Shown: piece by piece, positions 45,069 to 56,774 of the stretch
Layout: the number at the start of each line of letters is the position of its first letter
Numbering within the stretch: position 1 is the stretch's first letter
DNA from: Lycium barbarum
Taxonomy: Eukaryota; Streptophyta; Magnoliopsida; Solanales; Solanaceae
Assembly: GCF_019175385.1 (NCBI RefSeq)
Contig: NC_083337.1
Coordinates: forward strand, 23,940,385-24,004,384
Length of the DNA: 64,000 nt
Direction: 5' to 3'
The notes under the pieces: model-generated
Database searches by the model: none
What the model was told of the DNA's origin: nothing
What the model saw: the letters and a program-made list of their open reading frames with translations, nothing else
Program-made: the position numbers and the translations under genes

Positions 45069-45738
45069 CTATAGTGTTACCTCCTCGCAAGTGAAAGTGA
45101 GGCTAAGTTTGATAGTCCCACACTGATCACCATCCTTGTAAAGATCCTAATGGGTTGTTGACACTTCTCCTTCACTGAAAGCTTCTCCTAAGTTTATTCT
45201 GTTTTCGATTTACATATATATAATATGACAATATATAGACAAAAACGAAAAAAATACCATTAGATCATATATATAATTAAAAGAAAAAGTCATGAGTGTT
45301 TTGTTGCGACGGAAATAATTTTCTGTTAAATTACATGGAGAATATTCTGTCGTGTTTGGTTGGCGATGAAAAATATCTTTTAATTTGTTTTTTAGAAAAA
45401 CAATAATTATTTTAGAAAATTAGACAGTTTCTTGTTATGATGTGTAAGGGAAATACTTCCGTTCACAAGTAAGGAAAGTCATTTTCCCTGCTTTGCTGAA
45501 AAATGTTTTCTGTTACCAAAGACAAGAAAATTAAATGAGAAATAACTTCCCTCGTACTGAACAAATTCTATATATGTGGTAGAGAAAGGAATTGATTAGA
45601 TAATAAATTACGTTGCTTCTCCAATATAATCATCAGAACCGAAAGTGTTCTCATCCATAATTTTGATATTAATTTCATCACAACCATGACTGATGGTGAA
45701 AAGGAAGCTTTCATTCCACTCAGGATCAGATCCTTCAC
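45069..45738 (-). pseudogene. C2-domain protein gene remnant (elicitor-responsive-protein type), two exons
   Basis: Two exons read on the minus strand. Exon at 45738-45612 follows TTCTTACAG and encodes GEGSDPEWNESFLF, TISHGCDEINIKIMDENTF and GSDDYIGEA; it ends at a GTAATT donor. Exon at 45198-45069 follows GAAAACAG and continues in frame with TINLGEAFSEGEVSTTH, a TAG (45147-45149), DLYKDGDQCGTIKLSLTF and a final TAG at 45069-45071. WNE-F-F, K-MD--TF-SDD-IGEA and the C-terminal CG-IK-SLTF pattern match small single-C2 calcium/lipid-binding plant proteins (elicitor-responsive protein 1/3 type). The N-terminal half of the domain, with the other calcium loop, was not found up to 46256. 5'-truncated and interrupted by a stop, so a pseudogene. 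Confidence 0.75.
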
Positions 45739-46256
45739 CTGTAAGAATTGGCACTTATTTTTAGGTATTACTCTACTTATTGGCACTTATTTTTAGGAAT
45801 TGGCACTTGAGTACGGCATGTGATGACCACATATGGATTCATATCAGCTGTTGAATTTTGAAAAAGAAAAAACAAATTTCTTAATCCAAGAGATGAAGGA
45901 TTAATAATGTGGAAAATAACGTGGACATGCATTTGGTGGCAAAATTTCTATACTAAAGGACATACCAAAGTCGAATACTATTTCAACCATAATGGAGATG
46001 ATCAATTATATACTGAAGGAGAAACAAATATAATCCATATGCTGATTTTCTTTTTCCATGTGTAGAATAGATGATCTAATTTACCAGTAAACCATGTACA
46101 CTTGAGTCGTATCTAGAATTTAAAGTCAGTGAGTATAACATAATATAATATGTTATACGTGTACCTTATAAAAAATTTCTTATATTTAAGATTCAAACAG
46201 CCCAGAGATGACTCATATCAAATGTGTCTCAATGCATCTGTATTTTCTTTTCACTT
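45739..46256. other. Sequence upstream of the C2 remnant
   Basis: No coding found. Minus strand has three copies of CCTAAAAATAAGTGCCAA (about 45747-45810) just before the exon, probably in the former intron. Confidence 0.5.
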
Positions 46257-46684
46257 TTGTCACGCCCCAAATCGAGGGGCATGACTGACACCCGACTTGA
46301 CTCACCGCGCCTCACATGGCATGCTTACATGCATAATTTATATCTCAAAACTATACTATGGCATCTGCCACTTGCAAGCAGAAAAGGCCCGACATGACAG
46401 TAGACATATGCACATTTTAGTACTATATATAAATGAGAATCTCCAATTTTGTTGTCCTCACAATGCCAATACAATCCACCAAGATTCTACACATGGCTGC
46501 TCTCTTTTTCATTTGTGCATTCATTGTTTTTTTCCTCAAGTTTATCCCTACGTGGGCTTTGTATTTGGGGTATACCCTATTGATAATTTAGTAACTTCCT
46601 GTGAATCTTTATGGCTCCTTTCTCCTTCCTGTCCATATTTCGTGGTTATTTTTAGTTTTATATTTAGTTTAAAATAAATAATAA
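46257..46684 (-). mobile_element. LTR fragment, chromovirus-like end
   Basis: Starts TGTCACGCCCCAAATCG, the type of inner LTR end seen in C, D and G, then ATGACTGACACCCGACTTGA. It lacks the rest of an LTR and stops at the MITE near 46685. No gene in it. Confidence 0.5.
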
Positions 46685-46696
46685 TTACTTCTTTTG
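46685..46696 (+). mobile_element. Stowaway-like MITE, left end (split by element C)
   Basis: TACTTCTTTTG just before element C joins TCCCGATTTAAG just after it (56410), rebuilding a terminus like the CTCC(C/G)TCCGTCCCAATTTAAG of mariner-type MITEs. TA precedes it. Confidence 0.55.
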
Positions 46697-48490
46697 TGTC
46701 ACGACCCGACTAGGGGGCCGCGACGAACACCCGGTGCTAGCCCACTCGGGCACCCCTTAGCTTACACTTAGACTTGCATCTAGGTGAGCCACATCATTAA
46801 TCATACATTGCTAAGCATCGACCATGCTAGTCCCATTGGACGACAACATCTTCAATCATCATAGGCATCTATGCCACAACAATGTACATGGGCCGACGAG
46901 GCTAACAAAATGATATACAAAATATAGGCCGACAAGGCCAGACATATCTAACCATATACACGTGACTACGAGTCTCTAAGAAGAGTAAAACATATCACAT
47001 GAGCGGGACAGGACCCCGCTATGCCCATAATTATATACACAAAATAATAAGTACCCAAAAGCTATGGCCCCGAAGGGAATGGAGCTCCGCTATGTAATCT
47101 CTGAATAAGCAGCTATGGATCAAGTCTGTCTCCCTGTGCACCTGCGGGCATGACGCAGCGTCCACAAACAAAAGGACGTCAGTATGAAGAATGTACTGAG
47201 TATGTAAAGCATGATCAACATCAATATAGAAGCATCATAGGCAATATATGAAGTGGCATAGGAGGGAAGACAATAATATCATCATCATGGCGCTTACCTG
47301 CCTTTCATAGGAACTTTCCATTTCTCATGCGTATTTCATAATAGTGCTCGTATTCGTATACATGCCCCTATTCGCATTCATATACATAGTCTTTTCACAT
47401 TCATATTCATATTATATACATAGCCATACACTTATATACATACATACTGTACCCGACCATAAGGTTCGGTGTTTCATACATACTTGGCCAACCAAGGCTC
47501 AATGTTATTTCTACCTGGCCCTACCAAGGCTTCAGGGTCATCCGTACCATCTGCAGATGTGTGCGCGCGTTACGTAATCATATACATACATATATATACA
47601 TCCATATACATATATTCTACCCGGCATTACAAGCTCGGGGTTCATTATAGCCCTGTATAGGCACACATACGTATAATAGCCCATATGCACCTTTAGCATC
47701 ATCATTATTATTGTTACGTCTATATTATAGGCTTACTCGTTATATGAGGAGAGTAGTACAAACGTAGCACATATCAAGGATCGTGAGCTTATGAGCTCGG
47801 AATATCAACCATGTGAAGACAACATACTCATATAGAGGAATTAGGAATTTGGCCAAGAATCATGCCTTATGAAAGAAGGGTTAGCCTTACATACCTTTTC
47901 GTCGGACTATTCTACACTTGCACGTCCCCTTCCGATGTTAGCGTTTCTACCTTCATTAATATCATAACAATGGTCATTAGTCATTCACATTATCCACATT
48001 ATCTAGATTTCTCAACTTGCTTCTAATTCATTCATATTCAAGGTCATAACACCCAACTTCGTCCATCCGTCTAAAGTGTCTAGTTCATGATCTTAATACC
48101 ATTTATAACACATTCATATCACAACACAACAACATTCGTGATTCATTCAAACTATTCCTAAAAATGTCACTATTCATCATTCATGACCTAGTTGACCATA
48201 TTTTCTACAATCCATGCATTTCAACTCTCCAATATCTTAAACATCATATAAATATCATGAATCTTACCTTAGAAGTTGTAGGAACAAGCTTTAGTTGATA
48301 ATACTCCACTTTGAGCAAAACCCTAGTTTTTCTCCATTTGGATTTCTTGACTTGGATGACCTTTGATGATGTTCTTACTCTTGATTCACTTTGGTTTATG
48401 TTGTTGATGACTTATGATCCTTGAAAGCTTGGATAATAAATGTAGAGAGAAGGTGTGTAATGTGGAAATGAAATAAAACAAGTGTTGGTC

Positions 48491-48500
48491 CCTTTATTTA
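48491..48500 (-). promoter_or_regulatory. TATA-like box, 3' LTR of C
   Basis: TAAATAAAGG on the minus strand, about 35 bases downstream of the palindrome cluster. Same place in the 5' LTR at about 55963-55972. Confidence 0.5.
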
Positions 48501-48526
48501 ATGAATTGCAAAATCTGTGCTGCGGT

Positions 48527-48805
48527 GAACAGTGGTCGTAAACGGAGTTTACGACCACGTATTCCATTTTACGGGTCGTCCCTCGCGGTCGTCTTTAACC
48601 TTTTCAAAAACCAGAAACTTTGGCTGCTTGCATGGTGATTTACGACCATGGTTTACAGGTCATAAATCACTTTACGATCCGTAAACCAGGTCGTATTTTA
48701 CCATTTTCTCGACTGGCAGAAAGTTGAAGTCTTGCATGCCAATTTACGACTGCCCGTTTACGGACCGTATGCCAATTTACGATCCGTATTTGCACTTTAC
48801 GACCA
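48527..48805 (-). repeat. Palindrome cluster, 3' LTR of C
   Basis: Motifs such as GTGGTCGTAAACGG, GTTTACGACCACG, TTTACGATCCGTAAACC, TTTACGGACCGTATGCC and TTTACGATCCGTATTT, spaced irregularly, between the LTR start and the TATA-like box. The 5' LTR copy is at 55990-56277. Confidence 0.85.
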
Positions 48806-48932
48806 CTGGGCAGATTTCAAATCTGCAATTTTTCATATTTCTTAGACTTCTCCTTCTAATCGTCCACATCCATTTGCATGCATTACTAGTTCATTTACTT
48901 GCGTTCCATCGGGAAATTTTCGAGGTGTAACA

Positions 48933-48947
48933 TTCTTCCCCCCTTAA
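48933..48947 (-). other. Element C: polypurine tract
   Basis: Minus strand TAAGGGGGGAAGAA directly before TGTTACACC of the 3' LTR. Confidence 0.9.
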
Positions 48948-49137
48948 GAACATTCGTCCTCGAATGTTAAAGTGTTCGGGGATTCTATAAATATTTCGCC
49001 AGAGTTTCCCCTGTAATATGGCATTACCATCCTGCCACAACAACCTATAATATCGATGCTACACAGGGCTACAACACAATAGCATATAAAGTTTTGCCAC
49101 ACACAACCCAAAAGCATAAAAGGAAAGCATACATACC

Positions 49138-50652
49138 TTAGAATCTTGACGTCTCGTCTTGGACTTCTTCCAAGGGCTGAAATAAATGTGGGTATTTGGA
49201 CCGCATACTCTCTTCTGCTTCCCACGTCATTTTCTCTCGTTTGCTATCTCTCCATAGAACCTTAACTGAGGCTACTTGTTTGTTTCTAAGCCTCCGTACT
49301 TTCCTATCTAATATGGCAATGGGTATTTCATCATAAGTTAACTTTTCTGTCACTTGAACATCATTTACTGGGACGATCCTCATAGGATCTCCAACACATT
49401 TCCGAAGCATCGAGACATGGAAAACTGGATGGACTGACTCCAAATCTGGAGGTAGTTCTAATTCATAGGCCACCTTGCCTATTTTGCGCACAATCTCATA
49501 TGGCCCAATATACCGGGGACTAAGTTTCCCCTTTTTGCCAAATCTCATAACGCCCTTCATTGGCGATACTTTCAAGAACACCAAATCTTTCACTTCGAAC
49601 TCTAAGTCCCTTTGACGATTATCCGCATAGTACTTTTGACGACTTTGGGCTGCTAACAACCGATCTTGTATGAGCTTAACTTTCTCTATAGCTTGCTGGA
49701 CCAAGTATGGCCATATTAACTTAGTTTCTCCGGTTGCAAACCACTCAATTGGGGATCTGCACTTTCGCCCATATAAAGCTTCATACGGTGCCATCTGAAT
49801 ACTGGAATGATAATTGTTGTTGTAAGCAAACTCAATGAGTGGCAAATGGTCATCCCAGTTTCCTCCAAAGTCTATCATACATGCTCGTAACATATCCTCA
49901 AGAGTCTGAATAGTACATTCAGCTTGCCCATCGGTCTATGGGTGAAATGTCGTGCTAAGGCTCACTCGGGTCCCTAGACCCTCCTGAAAAGACTCCCAAA
50001 ATTTTGCTGTAAACTGAGTACCTCTATCGGAGATAATAGATACCGAAACGCCATGGAGTCTCACTATCTCTTTAAGGTAAAGCCTTGCATAATCTTCTGC
50101 TGCATAGGTCGTTCTGACCGGTAAGAAATGAGCTGACTTTGTGAGTCTATCCACAATCACCCATATGGAGTCATACTTACATCGAGAACGAGGTAAGCCC
50201 GTAATGAAGTCCATATTAATCACTTCCCACTTCCGCGTTGGGATTTCTATAGCTTGTAATAATTCGCCCGGCTTTTGGTGCTCAATTTTCACCTGTTGAC
50301 AATTAGGACATTGAGCTACAAATCCCGCTATATCTTTCTTCATCCCATTCCACCAATATATAGTCTTAAGGTCATGATACATTTTCGTCGCTCCAGGGTG
50401 CACAGAATAACGGGAGCAATGAGCTTCTCTCAAAATCTGGTGGCGTAGGTCTGCCACATCAGGGACACATAGTCTGCCTCGGCATCGGAGAACTCCGCCT
50501 CCCAAAATGTCAAATGATGACTCCTCTTTCTGAGGGAGTGTATCTCTGTACTGCATTAGCATGGGATCCTCATATTGTCGCTCTTTCACTTCTGCTACTA
50601 GCGACGAGACTGCTGTATTCTGGATAGTAGCTCCGCTGCTACCTGAGTCCAC
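49138..50652 (-). pseudogene. Element C: integrase with chromodomain
   Basis: Zinc-binding part HCSRYSVHPGATKMYHDLK with CPNCQQVKIEHQ; catalytic Asp in NMDFITGLP, Asp in IISDRGTQF, Glu in TDGQAECTIQTLED. A single TAG in FHP(stop)TDGQ (49933-49935), where Gln is expected, splits it. PRYIGPYEIVRKIGKVAYEL and HPVFHVSMLRKC are the chromovirus GPY/F region. The C-terminus AILDRKVRRLRNKQVASVKVL plus WEAEESMRSKYPHLF is the chromodomain (about 49155-49300), which in chromoviruses guides insertion to particular chromatin. The frame ends at 49138. Confidence 0.92.
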
Positions 50653-50679
50653 TACCCGGACTCCTAGGCTAGCTAACTG

Positions 50680-51429
50680 CTAGAGCTCACGGGCCATTTC
50701 CCTCTTCTCTGGTCGTACATCACTTAGACTTCCCATCGATCTATGGCTAAGAGCATCAGCCACAACATTTGCCTTTCCGGGGTGATACAAAATCTCGACA
50801 TCATAGTCTTTTAGCAACTCTAGCCATCGTCGTTGCCGCAAATTCAACTCCTTCTGCTTGAAGATGTATTGAAGACTCTTATGATCTGTAAAAATATCCA
50901 CGTGGACACCATATAAATAATGTCTCCATATCTTTAATGCATGAACCACCGCGGCCAATTCTAGATCATGGGTAAGATAATTCTGCTCATGTTTTCGTAA
51001 TTGCCTTGAAGCATACACAATCACTTTGCCATGTTGCATCAATACACAGCCTAGCCCGACACCTGAAGCATCACAATAAAAAACGTATCCTTCCAACCCC
51101 TCTAGAAGTGTCAAGACTGGTGCAGAAGTCAACCTATCTTTCAACTCTTGGAAACTACGTTCGCAAGCATCTGTCCATTGAAACTTTGCCGATTTCTGGG
51201 TCAACTTTGTGAGTGGTGCAGAAATAGAAGAAAAACCTTCAACAAACCTCCTGTAATAAACTGCTAAGCCCAGAAAGCTACGAACCTCCGTAGGAGTTGT
51301 GGGCTTTGGCCAAGTATTCACGGCCTCAATCTTTTGACTATCCACTTGAATACCATCGGCTGCCACAATATGACCTAAAAATGCCACTGAGTTCAACCAG
51401 AACTCACATTTGGAAAACTTTGCAAACAA
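50680..51429 (-). pseudogene. Element C: RNase H domain
   Basis: [20 protein letters not shown] and [19 protein letters not shown] connect RT to RNase H. Catalytic blocks: [16 protein letters not shown] (Asp), [20 protein letters not shown] (Glu), [20 protein letters not shown] (Asp) and [14 protein letters not shown] (last Asp). All four acidic residues are present. It is open for 249 residues and ends at a TAG (50677-50679) before QLASLGVRVVDS, which begins the integrase frame. Confidence 0.9.
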
Positions 51430-52155
51430 TTCTCGAGTTCAAAGAACTCCAAGGACAATACGCAAATGATCCGCATGTTCTGCTTCGGATCTAGAATACA
51501 CCAAAATATCATCAATGAATACGATTACAAATAAGTCCAGAAAGGACCTGAACACATTATTCATCAAATCCATAAATACCGCTGGCGCATTAGTTAGCCC
51601 AAATGACATCACCCGGAATGCAAAACGACCATATCTTGTCCGGAAAGCTGTCTTGGGGATATCTTTCTCCCTTAATCTCACTTGATGATACCCGGACCTC
51701 AAATCAATCTTTGAAAACCATTTGGCACCTTGCAATTGATCGAACAAGTCATCAATCCTCGGGAGAGGATATTTATTCTTAATCGTCACCTTATTCAACT
51801 GTCTATAATCAATGCACATTCTCAAGGAGCCATCTTTCTTTCGGACGAACAATACGGGTGCTCCCCACGAGGATGAACTAGGCCTAATGAAGCCTTTCTC
51901 GAGCAAGTCTTTCAATTGCTCCTTCAACTCTTTCAATTCTGCGGATGCCATTATATAGGGAGGAATAGATATAGGTTTAGTGTCTGGCAACACATCAATG
52001 GAAAAATCAATCTCCCGCTCGGGAGGAAGGCCTGAAAGCTCTTCTGGTAACACATCCGGGAATTCATTCACCACTGGAACTGACTGTAGAGTCGGTGACT
52101 CAGCTTCTACATCTTGAACTCGTACTAGATGATAAATGCACCCTTTTGTGATCAT
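51430..52155 (-). pseudogene. Element C: reverse transcriptase
   Basis: Frame opens [13 protein letters not shown], with [20 protein letters not shown] and [20 protein letters not shown]; palm motifs [40 protein letters not shown] and [20 protein letters not shown]; catalytic FIDD intact in [12 protein letters not shown]. It is uninterrupted for 238 residues and ends at a TGA (51436-51438) just before the RNase H connection. A frame change near 52160 separates it from the protease. Confidence 0.92.
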
Positions 52156-52166
52156 TTTCGTTGCCT

Positions 52167-52568
52167 TTAGAAGGAAATAAACCTACCTTTTGGTGATGCC
52201 ATATTTCCTTTCCATTCTAACACTAGTTCTCCCGGAAACTGGAAACGAACCACTTTTATCCGGCAATCAACGTTGGCATAACAAGAAGCCAACCAATCCA
52301 TGCCCATAATGACATCAAAATCTACCATTTCTAGCTCATGCAAATCAATCATAGTACGACGATCACAAATCACAATCACACAATTTCTATACACTTGGCT
52401 AGCTATTACCGATTCACCCACGGGTGTAAACACCTCAAAAGGTTTGATAGACTCCGGCTCAATTATAAATCGACCCGCAGTATATGGAGTAACATATGAT
52501 AATGTGGAGCCCGGATCAATCAAAGCATATACATCATGAGAGCATACCGATAATATACCTGTGACCAC
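52167..52568 (-). pseudogene. Element C: aspartic protease
   Basis: Retroviral-type protease. VTGILSVCSHDVYALIDPGS and TLSYVTPY hold the active site as DPGS (DSG or DTG in many relatives; DPGST is common in Tekay elements). IVICDRRTMIDLHELEMVDF and DVIMGMDWLASCYANVDC give the flap side and the conserved MGMDWL end. It is open for 133 residues. The region follows gag and precedes RT in the usual order. Confidence 0.88.
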
Positions 52569-53944
52569 GTCAGGATAAAACTCAAGATCTTGGCGTCCCG
52601 CAAATGCATAAATACGGTGCTGAGGACCGCTAGAAGTGGGAGCTTTCCCTCTACCTCTACCATGGCCGACTGGCGCATGTGAACCTGGCCCCGTAGGGCA
52701 TACAGATGCTGATGATCCGGCTGCCGACCCTGATGGCTGGGTCCTACCTCTACCCTGTACTGAGGGTCAATCACACATGATATGGTCTGGTTGACCACAT
52801 GAATAGCAACCATCCGAGCCCAATCGACATCGACCCCAATGCAACTTCCCATACTAGGAACATCGTGGTACAGGTGGCCTTGACTGGCCTGAATCATCTC
52901 TGAACTGAGGTCCTGAATAACTGGGACTTGGCCCTGAACGAGCAGATCCATCAAGGCTCTGGCCTGGAAACCGTGGAGATGCACTGGTCATAGAATAGCC
53001 TGAATGTCTAGGGAACTGCTGCCTGTGTCCGCCTCTAAACTCGCTTGTCAGACCCGAAGATCTAGCTCTCTTGTTATGTCCCCGATCTTGCTCACGCTCA
53101 CTTCTTCGCTATTGTAGGCTTTCTTCTAAGTTCTGAGCATGTGCCTGAATGCGTGCAATATCCATACCATCATGAAGGGACACAGTCAAGCATTTATCCA
53201 TCAAGTGTGGCCCTAGGCCCTTTACAAATTGGTGTACCCGGTCGCCCATATCCGCTACCATGGCCGAAGCATACCGAGCCAGGGAGTTAAAGCGGAGGCT
53301 ATACTCTAGGGCACTCATACTACCTTGCCTCAAGTTCAAGAATTTATCAGCCCTAGCTCGCCGAACTTCCGGAGGCATATAATGACGGAGAAAGGCATCA
53401 ACAAACTCTTGCCATACCGGGGGAGGTGCATTGGCCCCCCGTGAAGCCATCCACACCGTATACCACTGGATCGAGACATCTCTCAATCTATATGACGCTA
53501 ACTCCACCGACTCGGTGTCTGAAGCATGTATCAATTGGAGTGTCCTCAACATACCGTCAATAAAGTCCTGAGGGTCCTCCTCCGGCTTTGACCCAAAGAA
53601 TTCCGGAGGGTTCAAAGTAATGAAATAACGGGCCCTCGCACTAACAGCCCTATCACCACGCCCTGAAATTTGCCTCTGAGTCTAGGCCGCACCAACTGAG
53701 TCAACAAATTAATGGCCTCTTTTACATCTTGGCCAAAAGCATCCGGTGGAGGAGCTGGAGGTGCTGGAGCTGGGGCTGAGGCTCCCTCACGCTCCCCAGT
53801 AATAGGCACTGTCTGGGAGGACTAAGATTGAGCCGCACTCTAGGACTCACTTTCCTCTACTACCGGTGGCGGTGCTCTTGTAGCCCACTTTTCTGCCACC
53901 GTCTTGACCTTTTGGGCAGCTGTAGTCTTTTTCTTTTTAGGCAT
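52569..53944 (-). pseudogene. Element C: gag, with broken zinc knuckle
   Basis: ATG at 53942-53944 gives MPKKKKTTAAQKVKTVAEKW. Two stops follow, then a Pro/Ala-rich stretch and INLLTQLV, where the frame shifts (about 53690). The capsid part reads NPPEFFGSKPEEDPQDFIDG, LRDVSIQWYTVW and EFVDAFLRHYMPPEVRRARA (53615-53112). A TAG (53106) replaces a Gln. The zinc knuckle CYSCGQPDHIMCD is followed by TGA (52767-52769) where its last Cys should be, so CCHC is lost. Needed for RNA packaging. Confidence 0.88.
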
Positions 53945-54138
53945 CTCTGAAATACACAACACACGATGAAGGAACAAGAATTTCTTACATCATAGTTCTA
54001 TCGCACGATTCTTATGAAGAAAGAAGGTCATTTATTCCTAAAATATCTGCAGCTTCCTGTTTATAAGTGTGGCGCGCAACACACCCATAACCAAGACTCT
54101 ACTAGACACGGCTCGTAGACACACCCTAGGACTGAACT
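53945..54138 (-). other. Element C: leader between primer site and gag
   Basis: About 190 bases, no coding. It contains TATAAGTGTGGCGCGCAACA-like sequence shared with element D at 63940-63970. Confidence 0.6.
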
Positions 54139-54150
54139 GCTCTGATACCA
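54139..54150 (-). other. Element C: primer-binding site, initiator tRNA-Met
   Basis: Minus strand TGGTATCAGAGC, a perfect initiator-Met form, four bases after the 5' LTR end. Confidence 0.92.
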
Positions 54151-54154
54151 CTTT

Positions 54155-56404
54155 TGTCACGACCCGACTAGGGGGCCGCGACGAGCACCCGGTACTAGCC
54201 CACCCGGGCACCTCTTAGCATACACTTAGACTTGCATCTAGGTGAGCCACATCATTAATCATACATTTCTAAGCATCGACCATGCTAGTCCCATTGGACG
54301 ATAACATCTTCAATCATCATAGGCATCTATGCCACAACAATGTACATGGGCCGACGAAGCCAACAAAATGATATACAAAATATAGGCCGACAAGGCCAGA
54401 CATATCTAACCATATACACGTGATTACGAGCCTCTAAGAAGAGTAAAACATATCACATGAGCGGGACAGGACCCCGCTATGCCCATAATTATATACACAA
54501 AATAATAAGTACCCAAAATCTATGGCTCCAAAGGGAATGGAGCTCCGCTATGTAATCTCTGAATAAGCAGCTATGGATCAAGTCTGTCTCCCTGTGCACC
54601 TGCGGGCATGACGCAACGTCCACAAACAAAAGGACGTCAGTACGAAGAATGTACTGAGTATGTAAAGCATGATCAACATCAATATAGAAGCATCATAGGC
54701 AATATATGAAGTGGCATAGGAGGGAAGACAATAATATCATCATCATGGAGCTTACCTGCCTTTCATAGGAACTTTCCATTTCTCATGCGTATTTCATAAT
54801 AGTGCTCGTATTCGTATACATGCCCCTATTCGCATTCATATACATAGTCTTTTCAGATTCATATTCATATTATATACATAGCCATACACTTATAGACATG
54901 CAAAGCGTACCCGACCATAAGGTTCGGTGTTTCATACATACTTGGCCAACCAAGGCTCAATGTTATTTCTACCTGGCCCTACCAAGGCTTCAGGGTCATC
55001 CGTACCATCTGCAGATGTGTGCGCGCGTTACGTAATCATATACATACATATATATACATCCATATACATATATTCTACCCGACATTACAAGCTCGGGGTA
55101 CATTATAGCCCTGTATAGGCACACATACGTATAATAGCCCATAGGCACCTTTAGCATCATCATTATTATCGTTACGTCTACATTATAGGCTTACTCGTTA
55201 TATGAGGAGCGTAGTACAAACGTAGCACATATCAAGGATCGTGAGATTATGAGCTCGAAATATCAACCATGTGAAGACAACATACTCATATAGAGGAATT
55301 AGGAATTTGGCCAAGAATCATGTGTTATGAAAGAAGGGTTAGCCTTACATACCTTTTCGTTGGACTGTTCTACACTTGCGCGTCCCCTTCTGATGTTAGC
55401 GTTTCTACCTTCATTAATATCATAACAATGGCCATTAGTCATTCACATTATCCACATTATCTAGATTTCTCAACTTGCTTCTAATTCATCCATATTCAAG
55501 GTCATAACACCCAACTTCGTCCATCCGTCTAAAGTGTCTAGTTCATGATCTTAATACCATTTATAACACATTCATATCACAACACAACAACATTCGTGAT
55601 TCAATTCAAACTATTCCTCAAAATGTCACTATTCATCATTCATGACCTAGTTGACCATATTTTCTACAATCCATGCATTTCAACTCTCCAATATCTTAAA
55701 CATCATATAAATATCATGAATCTTACCTTAGAAGTTGTAGGAACAAGATTTAGTTTATAATACTCCACTTTGAGCAAAACCCTAGTTTTTCTCCATTTGG
55801 ATTTCTTGACTTGGATGACCTTTGATGATGTTCTTACTCTTGCTTCACTTTGTTTTATGTTGCTGATGACTTATGATCCTTGAAAACTTGGATAATAAAT
55901 GTAGAGAGAGGTTTTAGAAAGAAGGTGTGTAATGTGGAAATGAAATAAAACAAGTGTTGGTCCCTTTATTTAATGAATTGCAAAATCTGTGCTACGGTGA
56001 ACAGTGGTCGTAAACGGAGTTTACGACCACGTATTCCATTTTACGGTTCGTCCCTCGCGGTCATCTTTAACCTTTTCAAAAACCAGAAACTTTGGCTGCT
56101 TGCATGGTGATTTACGACCATGGTTTACGGGTCGTAGATCACTTTATGGTCCGTAAACCAGGTCGTATTTTACCATTTCCTCGACTGGAAGAAAGTTGAA
56201 GTCTTGCATGCCAATTTACGACTGCCCGTTTACGGACCGTATACCAATTTACGCTCCGTATTTGCACTTTACGACCACTGGGCAGATTTCAAATATGCAA
56301 TTTTTCATATTTCTTAGACTTCTCCTTCTAATCATCCACATCCATTTGCATGCATTACTAGTTCAGTTACTTGCGTTCCAACGGGAAATTTCCGAGGTGT
56401 AACA
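54155..56404 (-). repeat. Element C: 5' LTR
   Basis: 2250 bases, from TGTTACACCTCGG (56404) to GGGTCGTGACA (54155). It contains the palindrome cluster at 55990-56277 (TTTACGGACCGTATACC and others) and a TATA-like box near 55963. Transcription of C would start here, leftward. Confidence 0.93.
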
Positions 56405-56610
56405 CTTTGTCCCGATTTAAGTATCTTAGTTTAACTAAGTATAGAGTTTAAGAAATAAAAAGAGATTTTTGAATATTGTGGTCCTAAATTAAAGATGTGT
56501 ATAATGTACTTAAATGTCCTTTGAATTTTCCGGTTATAAACTTGCAATGCAGGAGGTTTATAATGTCAACTTACTAAATATAGAAAGAGATACTCTTTTT
56601 GGATAGGCAA
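56405..56610 (+). mobile_element. Stowaway-like MITE, right part of left half
   Basis: CTTTGTCCCGATTTAAG, then AAGAAATAAAAAGAGA, TTGTGGTCCTAAATTAAAG and TAGAAAGAGATACTCTTTTT, the recognisable order of a widespread mariner-type MITE. It is cut at about 56605 by LTR E before the second terminus. Confidence 0.55.
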
Positions 56611-56774
56611 TGTAATGACCTGTTTCGTCGTTACTGTGAAATTCTAAGCAAGGCGACAACTATGGGGCTTAACGATGTCTCCACCTTCTCGCACCTTGGA
56701 AACCTTTCAAGCCAAACCAAGATCGTCATGCGCATCGCGTAAGCAATAGAATTATGAGCAAATAAATAGAGTCA

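Larger units (their letters stand above)
46697..48932 (-). repeat. Element C: 3' LTR
   Basis: Minus strand starts TGTTACACCTCG (48932) and ends GGGTCGTGACA (46697). Compared with the 5' copy it lacks 14 bases in AGAGAG-GTTTTAGAAAGAAGG and differs at scattered sites, most at the inner end (GTGCTAGCCCACTCGG against GTACTAGCCCACCCGG). It contains a palindrome cluster at 48527-48805 and a TATA-like TAAATAAAGG at 48491-48500. Confidence 0.93.
46697..56404 (-). mobile_element. Element C: Tekay-type chromovirus, complete outline
   Basis: LTRs 54155-56404 (5') and 46697-48932 (3'), about 2.24 kb each and very similar. Between them on the minus strand: initiator-Met primer site, gag, protease, RT, RNase H, integrase with C-terminal chromodomain, polypurine tract. 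Flanks CTTTG (56405-56409) and TTTTG (46692-46696) are a 5-bp target duplication with one change. It inserted in a Stowaway-like MITE. Of the large elements here it is the best preserved; each pol domain is open apart from single stops, several of them TAG in place of Gln. Confidence 0.92.

Noticed and set aside
47344..55118. Identical open-frame pairs at 47344/54802 and 47469/54927
   Set aside because: They are the same sequence in the two LTRs of element C; non-coding LTR.
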